Assembly: GCA_910580225.1 (NCBI GenBank)
Contig: CAJTXE010000017.1
Span: 5,679-69,678, forward strand
Direction of reading: 5' to 3'
Length of the DNA stretch: 64,000 nucleotides
Source: an uncultured Acetatifactor sp.
GTDB taxonomy: Bacteria; Bacillota; Clostridia; Lachnospirales; Lachnospiraceae
The position numbers and the translations under genes were made by a program. How positions within the stretch are numbered: the first letter of the stretch is position 1; each line of letters begins with the position of its first letter. The notes under the pieces were generated by a model that saw nothing but the letters and a program-made list of their open reading frames with translations, ran no database searches and was not told the DNA's origin. Shown here piece by piece: positions 31,649-41,058 of the stretch.

Positions 31649-32311
31649 GTGGCAAGGAATAAGCATCCGGAAGAAACCGTTCATCTGATATTGGATGTGG
31701 CTTTCCGTTTATTTATGGAAAAAGGGTATGAGCATACGTCCATACAGGATATCATTGACCGGTTGGGGGGGCTTAGCAAGGGTGCCATCTATCACCATTT
31801 CAAATCAAAGGATGATATTCTGATAGCCGTTACAGAGAGAATGACAGCGCAGTCCAATGCAATGCTTGCCCATATCCGGGACCGCCGGGACCTCAATGGC
31901 AGGGAGAAGCTGAAGACGATTTTTAAAGAATCCATCAATCGTCCGGTGCAGAACGAAATTTTTACGGTGGCTCCGAATTTTCATAACAACCCCAGGCTTA
32001 TTTTCAGTCTGCTGCATGATACCATTGACCAGGTGGCTCCAAATTATATTCTGCCCATTATACGGCAGGGGATTGGAGACGGTTCCATTGAGACGGAGTA
32101 TCCGGAGCAGCTGGCAGAACTGATTCTGCTTGTGGCGAATATATGGATGAATCCCATGATATTCGACAGTTCCGTGGAAGCGTCCTGCCGGAAATTCATG
32201 GTATTTGCCCAGATGCTCCAGGGGTTCGGACTGGATATTGTAGATGAGGAAATTCTGGAAAGGCTTCAGGAGCTGACTGCTATTTACCAAAAAAACAGAC
32301 AACAGCAATGA
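31649..32311 (+). CDS. TetR-family transcriptional repressor
   Basis: A 220-residue regulator. The N-terminal HTH is complete: AFRLFMEKGYEHTSIQDIID and GLSKGAIYHHFKSKDDIL. The helical C-terminal ligand-binding domain is unlike any family I can name. The start is taken as GTG 31649 (MARNKHPEET), with AAAGGAG 8 nt upstream; a GTG at 31640 overlaps that site. It probably represses itself and the MFS gene downstream, since similar operator sequences precede both. Confidence 0.9.
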   Translation: MARNKHPEETVHLILDVAFRLFMEKGYEHTSIQDIIDRLGGLSKGAIYHHFKSKDDILIAVTERMTAQSNAMLAHIRDRRDLNGREKLKTIFKESINRPVQNEIFTVAPNFHNNPRLIFSLLHDTIDQVAPNYILPIIRQGIGDGSIETEYPEQLAELILLVANIWMNPMIFDSSVEASCRKFMVFAQMLQGFGLDIVDEEILERLQELTAIYQKNRQQQ

Positions 32312-32416
32312 TGAAAAGGCAAAGAACGCTTAGTCGGCGGCTGGCCTCGAAAAAGCATGGATTACCAGGCATCAAAACAGAAAACAACAGCAAATGTCTC
32401 AAAGCAAAGTGACAGC

Positions 32417-32485
32417 AGGGGCTGCCGCATTGAGTGCGGTAACCCCCACTTTTAAAACTAGTTACATACCAACGGACGGTATTAA
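32417..32485 (+). promoter_or_regulatory. Hairpin and TetR operator-like site before the MFS gene
   Basis: A GC-rich stem (GGGGCTGCCGCA with TGCGGTAACCCC, 32417-32446) is followed by acttttaaaac and could terminate or attenuate readthrough from tetR. Then 32461-32475, read on the minus strand, matches the tetR operator half at 12 of 15 bases. No strong promoter is seen between them. Confidence 0.45.
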
Positions 32486-32573
32486 AATGAAGAGGGAAAG
32501 TCAATTGACGCCTATGGAGAAAAGAGCGGTTCCCTGATTTTGTAAACAAGATTGAAAATATGGAGGTATGAAA

Positions 32574-33821
32574 ATGAAACAAAAAATGTTTTCCAAAGAT
32601 TTTACGTTAGTAGTAATCGGTCAGATTATTTCCCTGTTCGGCAACGCAACGGTCCGGTTCGCTCTGCCGCTGTATTTGCTGAATATTACAGGCTCCTCGG
32701 CGCTTTACGGAACCGTCATGGCTTGTGCCTTTATTCCGGCCATCTTGCTGTCCCCTGTAGGCGGTATCGTGGCGGACAGAGTAAATAAAAGGAATATCAT
32801 GGTGATATTGGACTTTTTCACGGCAGCAGTGATACTGTCCTTTTCTCTGTTGATGGACAGTGCCCATCTGGTCCTGCTTCTGACGGTGACACTGATGCTG
32901 TTGTACGGCATTGCAGGTGCTTATCAGCCCTCTGTACAGGCAAGTATTCCCGCGCTTATCGGTCAGGAGCATTTTATGGCCGCCAATTCCATTATCAATA
33001 CCATCAGTTCCTTTGCCTCCTTAATGGGGCCTGTGCTTGGCGGCGTTCTCTACAGTGCATATGGCCTGAGACCGGTTTTATGGGTCTGTATGGTATGCTT
33101 TATCCTGTCGGCAGTTATGGAACTTTTTATTCACATACCGTTTCAGAAGCAGGATTCCCAGGGGGGTGTCTTTCTGACGGTGAGAACGGATTTTGCCCGG
33201 AGCATCCGCTTCATTCGAAAGGAGAAGCCGGTGATTGGAAAAGGGCTTCTGGTAGTATGCGGAATCAATCTGTTTCTGTCCGCAATGATTATGGTGGCAT
33301 TGCCGTATCTGGTGACGGAAATACTGGATCTAGAGACTTCCCAGGCCAACAGACTTTACGGGTTTGCGGAAGGAGCACTGGCAGCGGGCGGACTTGCCGG
33401 CGGAATCGGCGCGGGAATGTTCGCAAAAAAACTGGCAATCCGCAATGCCGGCAGACTTATCATTATTTCTTCCGCATGTGTTTTTCCCATGGGAGCCGCA
33501 TTGCTGCTGTCTTCTTCCGGAATGGTAAACTATGTGGTTCTGACGTTATGCTGTTTCGGGATTATGGCAAGTTCCACCATGTTCTCCGTGCAGATGATGG
33601 CCTTTATCCAGACGGAAACACCCCGGGAATTAATCGGGAAAGTAATCGCCGTGATCCTGACTGTTTCCATGTGTGCGCAGCCGTTGGGCAACGCACTGTA
33701 TGGCGTATTGTTTGAGATCTGCGCAGGGGCTGAAGCTGCAGTGGTCCTGTTTTCGGGTGTTGTATCCCTTGGCATTGCCCTTGGGGCTGGAAAGATTTTC
33801 AGGGCGATAACATCGGAGTAA
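32574..33821 (+). CDS. MFS efflux transporter (MefA-like)
   Basis: A 415-residue major-facilitator protein with about 12 helices. Motif A-like VGGIVADRVNKRN lies after the second helix, and the N terminus FSKDFTLVVIGQIISLFGN is typical of drug exporters of the macrolide-efflux type. GGAGG lies 7 nt before ATG 32574; ATG 32568 is too close to it. The TetR gene upstream probably controls it. The substrate cannot be stated. Confidence 0.87.
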   Translation: MKQKMFSKDFTLVVIGQIISLFGNATVRFALPLYLLNITGSSALYGTVMACAFIPAILLSPVGGIVADRVNKRNIMVILDFFTAAVILSFSLLMDSAHLVLLLTVTLMLLYGIAGAYQPSVQASIPALIGQEHFMAANSIINTISSFASLMGPVLGGVLYSAYGLRPVLWVCMVCFILSAVMELFIHIPFQKQDSQGGVFLTVRTDFARSIRFIRKEKPVIGKGLLVVCGINLFLSAMIMVALPYLVTEILDLETSQANRLYGFAEGALAAGGLAGGIGAGMFAKKLAIRNAGRLIIISSACVFPMGAALLLSSSGMVNYVVLTLCCFGIMASSTMFSVQMMAFIQTETPRELIGKVIAVILTVSMCAQPLGNALYGVLFEICAGAEAAVVLFSGVVSLGIALGAGKIFRAITSE

Positions 33822-33875
33822 TTTTTACACCGGATAATCGTGTAGGAAAATACAAAAGGGTGCACCCGGTATATC

Positions 33876-33906
33876 AGGGACAGGGCTTAGAGCTCCCTAT
33901 CTTTTT
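33876..33906 (+). terminator. Weak terminator between the convergent MFS and AraC genes
   Basis: AGGGA (33876-33880) pairs with TCCCT (33894-33898), followed by atctttttatc. The stem is short and overlaps the stop of the AraC-type gene on the other strand. Confidence 0.45.
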
Positions 33907-34742
33907 ATCACAGGAATCCATACCTCGTATTGTGCATTTTCCGGGTCCGGATTCAGGTAGACTTCCACATCGGGAGCGTTGCCGTATTCGTACCCTGAGG
34001 TGGGCAGCCATTCTGTCACAATGCGCCGTTCCAGTTCCTGGATCGACTGATTGGTGCCAGTGCCGGGGAAAATTGCCCAGGTGGCTGCGGGTATGGTGTA
34101 TTCTTCCAGTCCCTGTGCAGTCTGCGAGGTGGAGACGGCAATGAAGTACCGCCAGGGCTCGATGTCGTTGCAGGTGCTGACGCCCAGAACACCCATGGGA
34201 GGTGTGTCCATCAGGCCAGTCAGGCGCTGCAGTGTACCGTTCTCGGCGATTTCTCCCCATTTGGCGGGAATCACTGCAAAATTTTTCTCAATATCCTTTT
34301 CCAGAGGTACGGATACGCCTATGATGCGGAATGCTGCCTTTGTTTCAATGCGATAGTTCATTTCTTCCACTCCTTTTACTGTGATTTTGAAGACAATGGG
34401 CGGAAAGGATTTTACGGACACCCCGTCCTTTTTCAGGGCCGAGGGTGCGATGCCGTGGACGGACTGGAAAGCCCTGTTGAAGGCGGTTGGAGAACGATAG
34501 CCGTATCTGCCTGCCACATCGATGACTTTCCTGTTCTCTCCCTGCAGGTCCACGGCGGCAAGGGACATTTTTCGTCTTCGGATATATTCAGACAGGGGAA
34601 TTCCTGCCATATAGGTGAACATTCGCTGAAAATGCCAGGAGGAACAGCAGGCAATCCGTCCCAGCTGATTCAGGTCAATTTCGTCTGTCAAATGTTCCTC
34701 GATGTAGCGGATAGCCTCGTTCAGTCTCTCAACCCATTCCAT
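33897..34742 (-). CDS. AraC-family regulator with GyrI-like effector domain
   Basis: A 281-residue Rob/SoxS-like regulator. The N-terminal tandem HTH is MEWVERLNEAIRYIEEHL then CCSSWHFQRMFTYMAGIPLSEYIRRRKMS and GYRSPTAFNRAFQSVHGIAP. The C-terminal GyrI-like/BmrR-type ligand pocket runs from about 130 (ETKAAFRIIGVSVPLEKDIE) to EVWIPVIK. Proteins of this kind sense lipophilic cations or other small molecules and activate efflux genes. The start at 34742 has GGAAG 9 nt upstream. It is convergent with the MFS gene, a possible target. Confidence 0.9.
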   Translation of the reverse strand: MEWVERLNEAIRYIEEHLTDEIDLNQLGRIACCSSWHFQRMFTYMAGIPLSEYIRRRKMSLAAVDLQGENRKVIDVAGRYGYRSPTAFNRAFQSVHGIAPSALKKDGVSVKSFPPIVFKITVKGVEEMNYRIETKAAFRIIGVSVPLEKDIEKNFAVIPAKWGEIAENGTLQRLTGLMDTPPMGVLGVSTCNDIEPWRYFIAVSTSQTAQGLEEYTIPAATWAIFPGTGTNQSIQELERRIVTEWLPTSGYEYGNAPDVEVYLNPDPENAQYEVWIPVIKR

Positions 34743-35058
34743 AGTAAAAATCTTCCAATCCTTTCGCCGGTTTTCAGTGCCATGGATACGGATGTATCTG
34801 ACAGGATAGGCTCCGTCAGCCTCCTGCATGGCTTAGTCAAATAGTATCACATTTTCAGGGAGAAAACCTCTCTGTTTCTGCACGGAAAAGAGAGCCATAA
34901 TTTTTTATTGTTTCATCAGCAGAATAAAATTATAAAAGACGGATAAACGAATATCAACTATTTATTTAGGTTTATGGTTCATTTTTGGATTTCTCAAGGG
35001 CGCAGTTGTGAAACGTAAGAAAAAGATTTCTGTTTACAGGGGATGTGGGCAGAAATGA
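34743..35058. other. AT-rich spacer upstream of the polyamine transporter
   Basis: Between the divergent AraC-type gene and the potA promoter there is AT-rich sequence without a convincing gene, repeat or terminator. It should contain the AraC-type promoter, but I see no well-spaced pair. Confidence 0.4.
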
Positions 35059-35087
35059 TTGACAAACCCGGTTCTATCCCGTATAGT
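35059..35087 (+). promoter_or_regulatory. Promoter of the potABCD operon
   Basis: Perfect TTGACA (35059-35064), a 17-bp spacer and TATAGT (35082-35087). The leader of about 95 nt ends at the TTG start of potA. Confidence 0.82.
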
Positions 35088-35187
35088 TATTTCATTGTGT
35101 GAACGATCGAAAAAAGTCGCATTTTGGAACATACGGGAGGCGCTGTCACAGTGCAGTGAGGGCGCCGCCGCAAAGGAGAGGCTATCT

Positions 35188-36336
35188 TTGAAAAATACAA
35201 TTATTTCCTTGGAAAACATTACCGTTTCTTATGACGGGGAGCAGGTACTGGGGGGATTTCATCTTGGGATTCATGACGGAGAGTTCGTGACGCTTCTGGG
35301 TCCTTCCGGCTGCGGCAAGACCACTGTTCTGCGGACCATTGCGGGATTTATCCGGCCGGATGCAGGAGATGTCTTTTTTTATGACAAAAATATCACAGGA
35401 CTGCCTCCTCATAAGCGGGAGGTGAACACGATTTTCCAGAAATACGCCCTGTTCCCCCATCTGAATGTCTATGAGAACATTGCATTCGGCATGCGGTTAA
35501 AGGGGCGCAGCGAGAAGGAGATTCGGCGAACGGTACAGGAGATGCTGGCCATGGTGAATCTCACCGGATATGCTCACAGAGGGATCGGCCAATTGTCCGG
35601 CGGACAGCAGCAGAGGGTGGCCATTGCCAGAGCGCTGGCCAATGAGCCAAAGGTTCTGTTGCTGGACGAACCTTTGGGTGCACTTGACCTGAAGCTGCGT
35701 AAGGATATGCAGGCCGAGCTGAAGAAGATTCAGCAATGTACAGGCATTACCTTTGTGTTTGTCACCCATGACCAGGAGGAGGCTCTGTCCATGTCCGATA
35801 CGGTGGTGGTAATGGACGGCGGTGTGATTCAGCAGATCGGCTCTCCCACGGATATCTACAATGAGCCCGAAAATGCTTTTGTGGCAGACTTTATCGGGGA
35901 GTCCAATATCCTGGATGGTGTCATGCTGGAGGATTATTCCGTGAAATTTGCAGGCCACACCTTCCCCTGTCTGGACAGCGGCTTTGGCAGGAACATCCCT
36001 GTGGATGTGGTGATACGACCGGAAGACATCAAGGTAGTAGAACCGAACGCTACTTTGATCGTAGGGGATGTGACGGCAGTGACCTTTAAAGGGGTGCATT
36101 ATGAGATTATCGTGGATGTGGCGGGCTTTAAGTGGATGATACAGTCCACGGAATGCCGCCAGGTAGGGGATCATATCGGTCTGGCACTGACTCCCAATGA
36201 CATCCATGTCATGAAGAAGTCCGAATACTCCGGGGTGTTTGGGGATTACAGTACCTTCAGCGATGAGATGGAGGAGGATATGTCCGCGTCCGGAGAAGAG
36301 AACATGCGGGAGGAGGGAAGCGCCGATGAAATCTAA
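35188..36336 (+). CDS. potA: Spermidine/putrescine ABC transporter ATPase
   Basis: The 382-residue ATPase subunit of polyamine import. Walker A is GPSGCGKTTV, signature LSGGQQQR, Walker B VLLLDEPLGALD, and switch FVTHDQEEALSMSD. A TOBE-type regulatory domain follows (VVIRPEDIKVV). The start is a TTG at 35188 with AAGGAGAGG 7 nt upstream. Earlier in-frame codons lie in or before the promoter and cannot be translated from it. The last ~35 residues are an unusual acidic tail rich in Ser, Asp and Glu. It overlaps potB by 11 bp. Confidence 0.92.
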   Translation: MKNTIISLENITVSYDGEQVLGGFHLGIHDGEFVTLLGPSGCGKTTVLRTIAGFIRPDAGDVFFYDKNITGLPPHKREVNTIFQKYALFPHLNVYENIAFGMRLKGRSEKEIRRTVQEMLAMVNLTGYAHRGIGQLSGGQQQRVAIARALANEPKVLLLDEPLGALDLKLRKDMQAELKKIQQCTGITFVFVTHDQEEALSMSDTVVVMDGGVIQQIGSPTDIYNEPENAFVADFIGESNILDGVMLEDYSVKFAGHTFPCLDSGFGRNIPVDVVIRPEDIKVVEPNATLIVGDVTAVTFKGVHYEIIVDVAGFKWMIQSTECRQVGDHIGLALTPNDIHVMKKSEYSGVFGDYSTFSDEMEEDMSASGEENMREEGSADEI

Positions 36337-37153
36337 TTCCAAGCTTCTCTCTGCGCCGTATACGGTGTGGATGACGATTTTTATTGTGATCCCCCTGCTG
36401 TTGGTGGGATATTTTGCCTTTACGGATAAAGCGGGCAGTTTTACCATGGAAAATATTTTGAGCGTGGGACAATATTCCAATGTATTTCTGCGCTCCATCT
36501 GGTTGGGCGCTGTAGCCACTGTGATTTCTCTGGGACTTGGTTATCCCTTTGCCATGATCATTGCCAAAATGAGTGCCAAGCGTCAGAATGTGATGGTTAT
36601 GCTGGTTATGCTGCCCATGTGGATGAATTTTCTGCTGCGTACCTATGCCTGGATGACACTTTTAGAAGACAATGGATTAATCAATTCAGCCATGACCGCC
36701 ATCGGTCTTCCCCGGGTTCATATGATCAATACCGCGGGAGCTGTGGTTCTGGGAATGGTCTATAACTACATTCCCTATATGATTCTGCCCCTGTATTCTG
36801 TTTTGACCAAAATAGACGAGAGCGTCATTCAGGCGGCCCAGGATCTGGGGGCGAACAGTGTGCAGGTTTTTCTGAAAGTGGTGGTACCTCTCAGTATGCC
36901 GGGGATCATATCCGGGGTAACCATGGTGTTTGTGCCGGCGGTGAGTACCTTTATTATCTCAAAAATGCTGGGCGGCGGGGGCAATCTGCTCATCGGTGAC
37001 CTGATTGACATGCAGTTTCTGGGCAGTGCTTATAATCCCAACCTGGGTTCCGCGGTATCTTTGGTGCTGATGGTGATTATCCTGATCTGTATGGGCATCA
37101 TGAATCAGTTTGACGATGGAGAAGTAAATGAAAAAGGGGGGATGCTGTTGTGA
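36326..37153 (+). CDS. potB: Spermidine/putrescine ABC transporter permease
   Basis: A 275-residue permease with six helices. The EAA-loop that docks on PotA is visible as VIQAAQDLGANSVQVFLKVV. The start at 36326 follows GGAGGGAAG inside the end of potA, and the 3' end overlaps potC by 4 bp. Together with PotC it forms the membrane channel. Confidence 0.92.
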   Translation: MKSNSKLLSAPYTVWMTIFIVIPLLLVGYFAFTDKAGSFTMENILSVGQYSNVFLRSIWLGAVATVISLGLGYPFAMIIAKMSAKRQNVMVMLVMLPMWMNFLLRTYAWMTLLEDNGLINSAMTAIGLPRVHMINTAGAVVLGMVYNYIPYMILPLYSVLTKIDESVIQAAQDLGANSVQVFLKVVVPLSMPGIISGVTMVFVPAVSTFIISKMLGGGGNLLIGDLIDMQFLGSAYNPNLGSAVSLVLMVIILICMGIMNQFDDGEVNEKGGMLL

Positions 37154-37968
37154 AAAAAGCAGGAGGACGTATTTACACCTTTCTTATATTCCTTTTTTTA
37201 TACGCGCCGATTCTGGTGCTGATTGTATTCTCCTTCAATGACACAGAGACAGGAAGCCGTGCGGTTTGGGGAGGTTTTTCTCTGCGCTGGTATCAGAAAT
37301 TATTTGAAGACAGATTGATATTGGAAGCGCTGCGCAATACACTGCTGATCGCCGTGGTGGCGGCAGTGGTGTCTACGGTGCTGGGCACTGTGGCTGCCAT
37401 CGGAATCAATGGTATGAAGCGGCTGCCCAGGCGGATTATGATGAATATAACGAATCTGCCCATGGTGAATCCGGAAATTGTCACAGGGGTATCTCTGATG
37501 CTTTTGTTTGTGTCTGCCGTGCGTATCCTGGGAGGACGCAGTTTGGGAATGGGATCTTTGATGGCTGCCCATATTACCTTTTGCCTGCCCTATGTGATTC
37601 TGTCGGTGCTGCCGAAGCTGCGTCAGATGGATCCCAATCTCTATGAGGCGGCTCAGGATCTGGGATGCCCGCCGGTAAAGGCTTTCTTTAAGGTGGTGCT
37701 GCCTGAGATTATGCCCGGAATCGTGACAGGACTGATTATGGCGTTTACGCTTTCCATTGATGACTTTGTGATCAGCTATTTTACCAGCGGAACCACCCAG
37801 ACTCTGCCTATTTATATCTATTCCATGACCCGTAAGCGTATCAGTCCGGAGATCAATGCCCTGTCCACCGTGCTGTTTGCAGCTGTGATGGTCTTACTGA
37901 TTGTGGTGAATGTACGTAATCTTAAGGAACAGGGAGAGGCGGGGAAAAAGCTCCGGAGGGAGGTGTGA
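37150..37968 (+). CDS. potC: Spermidine/putrescine ABC transporter permease
   Basis: A 272-residue permease with six helices and the EAA-loop NLYEAAQDLGCPPVKAFFKV. The C-terminal segment includes SIDDFVISYFTSGTTQTLPI, characteristic of PotC. The start is GTG 37150, overlapping the potB stop by 4 bp. potD follows after 6 bp. Confidence 0.93.
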   Translation: MKKAGGRIYTFLIFLFLYAPILVLIVFSFNDTETGSRAVWGGFSLRWYQKLFEDRLILEALRNTLLIAVVAAVVSTVLGTVAAIGINGMKRLPRRIMMNITNLPMVNPEIVTGVSLMLLFVSAVRILGGRSLGMGSLMAAHITFCLPYVILSVLPKLRQMDPNLYEAAQDLGCPPVKAFFKVVLPEIMPGIVTGLIMAFTLSIDDFVISYFTSGTTQTLPIYIYSMTRKRISPEINALSTVLFAAVMVLLIVVNVRNLKEQGEAGKKLRREV

Positions 37969-37974
37969 AGCGTT

Positions 37975-39246
37975 ATGAACAGAAGGGAATTTCGTAGAGG
38001 CAGTACTTTATCAGTGTGGGATGCAGTCAATAAAAACAGTACGTCTGATACAAAGCATGCAGTTTGTGCAAGGAGCCTGTTTTATGGAAAGATCCTGGCA
38101 ATTCTTCTGGCACTGATGCCGATACAGAATGTCAATGCCCAGGAGGCTGCAGGTCAGGGTGTGACCATAAACGTATATAATTGGGGGGAATATATTGCCA
38201 ACGGCACTGACGATTCCATGGATATCAATGCCGAGTTTACCAGGCGTACCGGCATCCGGGTCAATTACACTACCTTTGACAGCAATGAAGCGCTGTATTC
38301 CAAGCTGGTGGGCGGCGGGGCAGACTATGATGTGATTATTCCCTCGGATTATATGGTGTCAAGGCTTATCGACGAAAATATGCTGGCGGAACTGGATTTT
38401 TCCAATATTCCGAATTACCAATATATCGATGACAGCTTCCGCAATGGGGATTATGATCCGGAGAACCGTTATTCCGTGCCCTATACCTGGGGCGTGGTGG
38501 GACTGTTCTACAATACGGATTACATTCAAGAAGAGATTACAAGCTGGTCCGCACTGTGGGATGACCGTTATGCGGGGAAGATCCTGATGTTCGACAATCC
38601 CAGGGATTCTTTTGCCATTGCACAGCTCCTGCTGGGACAGTCGCTCAATACGACACGGGAGAGCGACTGGATGGAAGCGGCAGCTCTGCTGAAGCAGCAA
38701 AAGCCCCTGGTGCAGGCTTATGTGATGGATCGTATTTTTGACAAAATGGAAAGCGAGGAGGCCTGGATAGCGCCTTATTATTCCGGGGATGCTGCCATCC
38801 TGGTGGATAACAGCGACCATATCCGGTTCGTGGTGCCGGAGGAGGGAACCAACTATTTTGTGGACGCCATGTGTATTCCGGTTACTTCCAGCCACAAGGC
38901 GGAGGCGGAGGCCTATATCAATTTTCTGTGTGACCCGGAGATTGCCGGAGCAAACATGAATTATGTAGGCTATTCCACGCCGGAAACTGCCGCCAAAGCC
39001 TATATGGATGTGGAAATGGTGGAGAACCCTGTCCACTATCCGGATGCGGAAATCCTGGCCCGCACCCAGGTGTTTGTCAATCTGCCGGAGGATACCAGTA
39101 AACTGATTGACAAACTCTGGGCGGAAGCAAAAATGGGCGGTCCCGGTGAATCTGCCGTGCTTGTGGCGATTATCCTGGGATTTCTGGCTGTCTACATCGC
39201 CATCTTGGTCTATAAAAGGCGAAAGCGGCAGAGGGAGCTGGCGTAA
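37975..39246 (+). CDS. potD: Polyamine-binding protein with an extra C-terminal membrane anchor
   Basis: A 423-residue substrate-binding component. After a long basic N-terminal stretch a hydrophobic signal (ILAILLALMPIQNVNA) leads into the mature domain, which starts near TINVYNWGEYI, the PotD hallmark. Later come DYDVIIPSDYMVSRLI and PYTWGVVGLFYNTD, typical of polyamine-binding proteins. No lipobox Cys is present. Instead a C-terminal helix (SAVLVAIILGFLAVYIAILV) followed by a basic tail should anchor the protein in the membrane. Specificity for spermidine or putrescine is not resolved. Confidence 0.9.
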   Translation: MNRREFRRGSTLSVWDAVNKNSTSDTKHAVCARSLFYGKILAILLALMPIQNVNAQEAAGQGVTINVYNWGEYIANGTDDSMDINAEFTRRTGIRVNYTTFDSNEALYSKLVGGGADYDVIIPSDYMVSRLIDENMLAELDFSNIPNYQYIDDSFRNGDYDPENRYSVPYTWGVVGLFYNTDYIQEEITSWSALWDDRYAGKILMFDNPRDSFAIAQLLLGQSLNTTRESDWMEAAALLKQQKPLVQAYVMDRIFDKMESEEAWIAPYYSGDAAILVDNSDHIRFVVPEEGTNYFVDAMCIPVTSSHKAEAEAYINFLCDPEIAGANMNYVGYSTPETAAKAYMDVEMVENPVHYPDAEILARTQVFVNLPEDTSKLIDKLWAEAKMGGPGESAVLVAIILGFLAVYIAILVYKRRKRQRELA

Positions 39247-39287
39247 TTCATGATATAAGAGCCTGGAGAGATGCCATGCCCGATAAA

Positions 39288-40841
39288 TCAGTTTTCTTTA
39301 AACTGAATTAAGACATCACAATAACAGTTGAGTGAAGGCATTTTAATTGCCCCGGTTCTCTGTGCGTAATGGATAACAGTTTCGTACAATCCCAAAAACA
39401 TATCCTGGCAGGCGCGGTCCGCGTCGTCGCTTAAGTGCTTCGGAAACAGCTTCTTATACCCGGCGATAAATCTGTCTACGATTTCAGAATATGCCGGCAT
39501 GAGGGGGGCAAGGTAACGGTCCGTGATGGTGTCAAACGCTTCTTTTTGCATTTTCGTGAAGAAGGGAGTCGTAACGAAGAGACTGCCGTCCTGCCTTTTT
39601 ACGATGTATCCGTCCTGAATTGCAGCGGCGGCGGAATCTACATCACAGGTTGTGCCGTCACACAAAATATCCACACAGGAATTGACGTAATTATTATACA
39701 TCATTTGCCGGAATGACATACCGGTAATGGCAGTATATACCATATGGCTGTAGCCTCCCCGACTTCCCAGAGAGGTGTTGCGCTGTATGCCGATTTTGGT
39801 TCTGTGATGTGTGCCAGTTTCCATGTTTCCCACATAGCGCCACTTAAAACCGTCATATTTCTTCTGCATCCCGGGCCAGGGCAACTTGCAGTAGTGTTCC
39901 TTTGCATAGGTAAATGCCATGGCTCCATAGAGGTAGAATAAGTCTGATTCGGTTTTTTCGGCCGGATAGAAATCGATTTTAGCAGCATCATTTGCTATAT
40001 TATGGAGTGCTTCCAAAAGCTTGTCCATGATGGGCATCAGTTCTTTTTCGGCATTTTTCTCACAATAGATGCCGTATTTGTCTGACCAGATGATAAAGTC
40101 TGTCTGGTATTTGCTTTTGGAGACTTCAATTACAGCATCCCGCTGCAGCAGATTTGCAATCCGTTCTTCAACATAATATGCCGGAACGCCGCACAGCTTC
40201 GCCAGTTCTTCTATACTGTTTGGCTGTTCATAGCAATGATACAATATGCTTTGGGAGAGGGCATCGTTGATATACACGGAGGGAAAGGGAATTGTTTTTC
40301 CGTTATAATTTCCGCTTCCACAAATGTCCAGATGCATTTTCACAGGCCTTAAAGCAGTTTCTTTCATTTCAGTATACTCCTTTTTCAGTTTTCTCCGGGC
40401 CTCCGTAAGGCGCCATCTGACAGTGCCTTCCGGAATGTTCAGCTTTTCGGAGATCATTTTTGTAGGAAGACCGTCGTAGTAGTAAAGAACGATGATTTCA
40501 CGGTATATGGAGGAGAGCATGGCAATTTTCATCCTCAGGGAATCGTAGAGTTCTTCCTGTTCATCGAAATATGCATCCTCATAGGGCAGAGCTTCAAGGG
40601 CGTCATAGGAATACATCGCGCGCTGTTTTCCCAGCTTACGCCGGAAGCTTTTTGATACATTGTTCGCAATCCCCCAAAGCCAGGGTTCAAATCTGCTTTC
40701 GTCCCGAAGTCCGGGCAGTTCACGGACAGCAGTAAACAGGATTTCCTGTGCCAGTTCGTCCGCTTCTTCGCGGGAATAGGTACGTTTGACCGCATATCCG
40801 TAAACCTTCTCAATGCAGCTTTCGATTTTGGTGTACTTCAT
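39288..40841 (-). CDS. ECF-type sigma factor with a long C-terminal extension
   Basis: 517 residues, about 2.5 times a normal ECF sigma. Sigma2 is at about 10-75 (DELAQEILFTAVRELPGL, FEPWLWGIANN) and sigma4 at about 105-155 (YREIIVLYYYDGLPTKMISE, EGTVRWRLTEARRKLKKEY). The remaining 350 residues are not part of known core domains. They open with a winged-helix-like part (SIEELAKLCGVPAYYVEERI) followed by an alpha/beta region with no membrane helix. No anti-sigma gene is adjacent, so the extension may regulate activity itself. AGAGGT lies 7 nt upstream of the start. It is divergent from ruvB. Confidence 0.85.
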   Translation of the reverse strand: MKYTKIESCIEKVYGYAVKRTYSREEADELAQEILFTAVRELPGLRDESRFEPWLWGIANNVSKSFRRKLGKQRAMYSYDALEALPYEDAYFDEQEELYDSLRMKIAMLSSIYREIIVLYYYDGLPTKMISEKLNIPEGTVRWRLTEARRKLKKEYTEMKETALRPVKMHLDICGSGNYNGKTIPFPSVYINDALSQSILYHCYEQPNSIEELAKLCGVPAYYVEERIANLLQRDAVIEVSKSKYQTDFIIWSDKYGIYCEKNAEKELMPIMDKLLEALHNIANDAAKIDFYPAEKTESDLFYLYGAMAFTYAKEHYCKLPWPGMQKKYDGFKWRYVGNMETGTHHRTKIGIQRNTSLGSRGGYSHMVYTAITGMSFRQMMYNNYVNSCVDILCDGTTCDVDSAAAAIQDGYIVKRQDGSLFVTTPFFTKMQKEAFDTITDRYLAPLMPAYSEIVDRFIAGYKKLFPKHLSDDADRACQDMFLGLYETVIHYAQRTGAIKMPSLNCYCDVLIQFKEN

Positions 40842-41058
40842 CGCAATACCTCTTTTGTTTTGACGGATGTAAAACTTTTCGTCGGTCTTCGTCTATAAAG
40901 TGCCTGAAGGAGTTGTTTTGCTTGACAGTCAGAGCAATTATTCCTATCAAAAATATTGTAGCAGAAAGTTATGAATTTTTCTATGCAATCGTTCTTGCAT
41001 CCCAAAGGAAAAACAGCTAAAATAGAATTTGCAAAAATGCCGAAGGGAACGCACGAAA

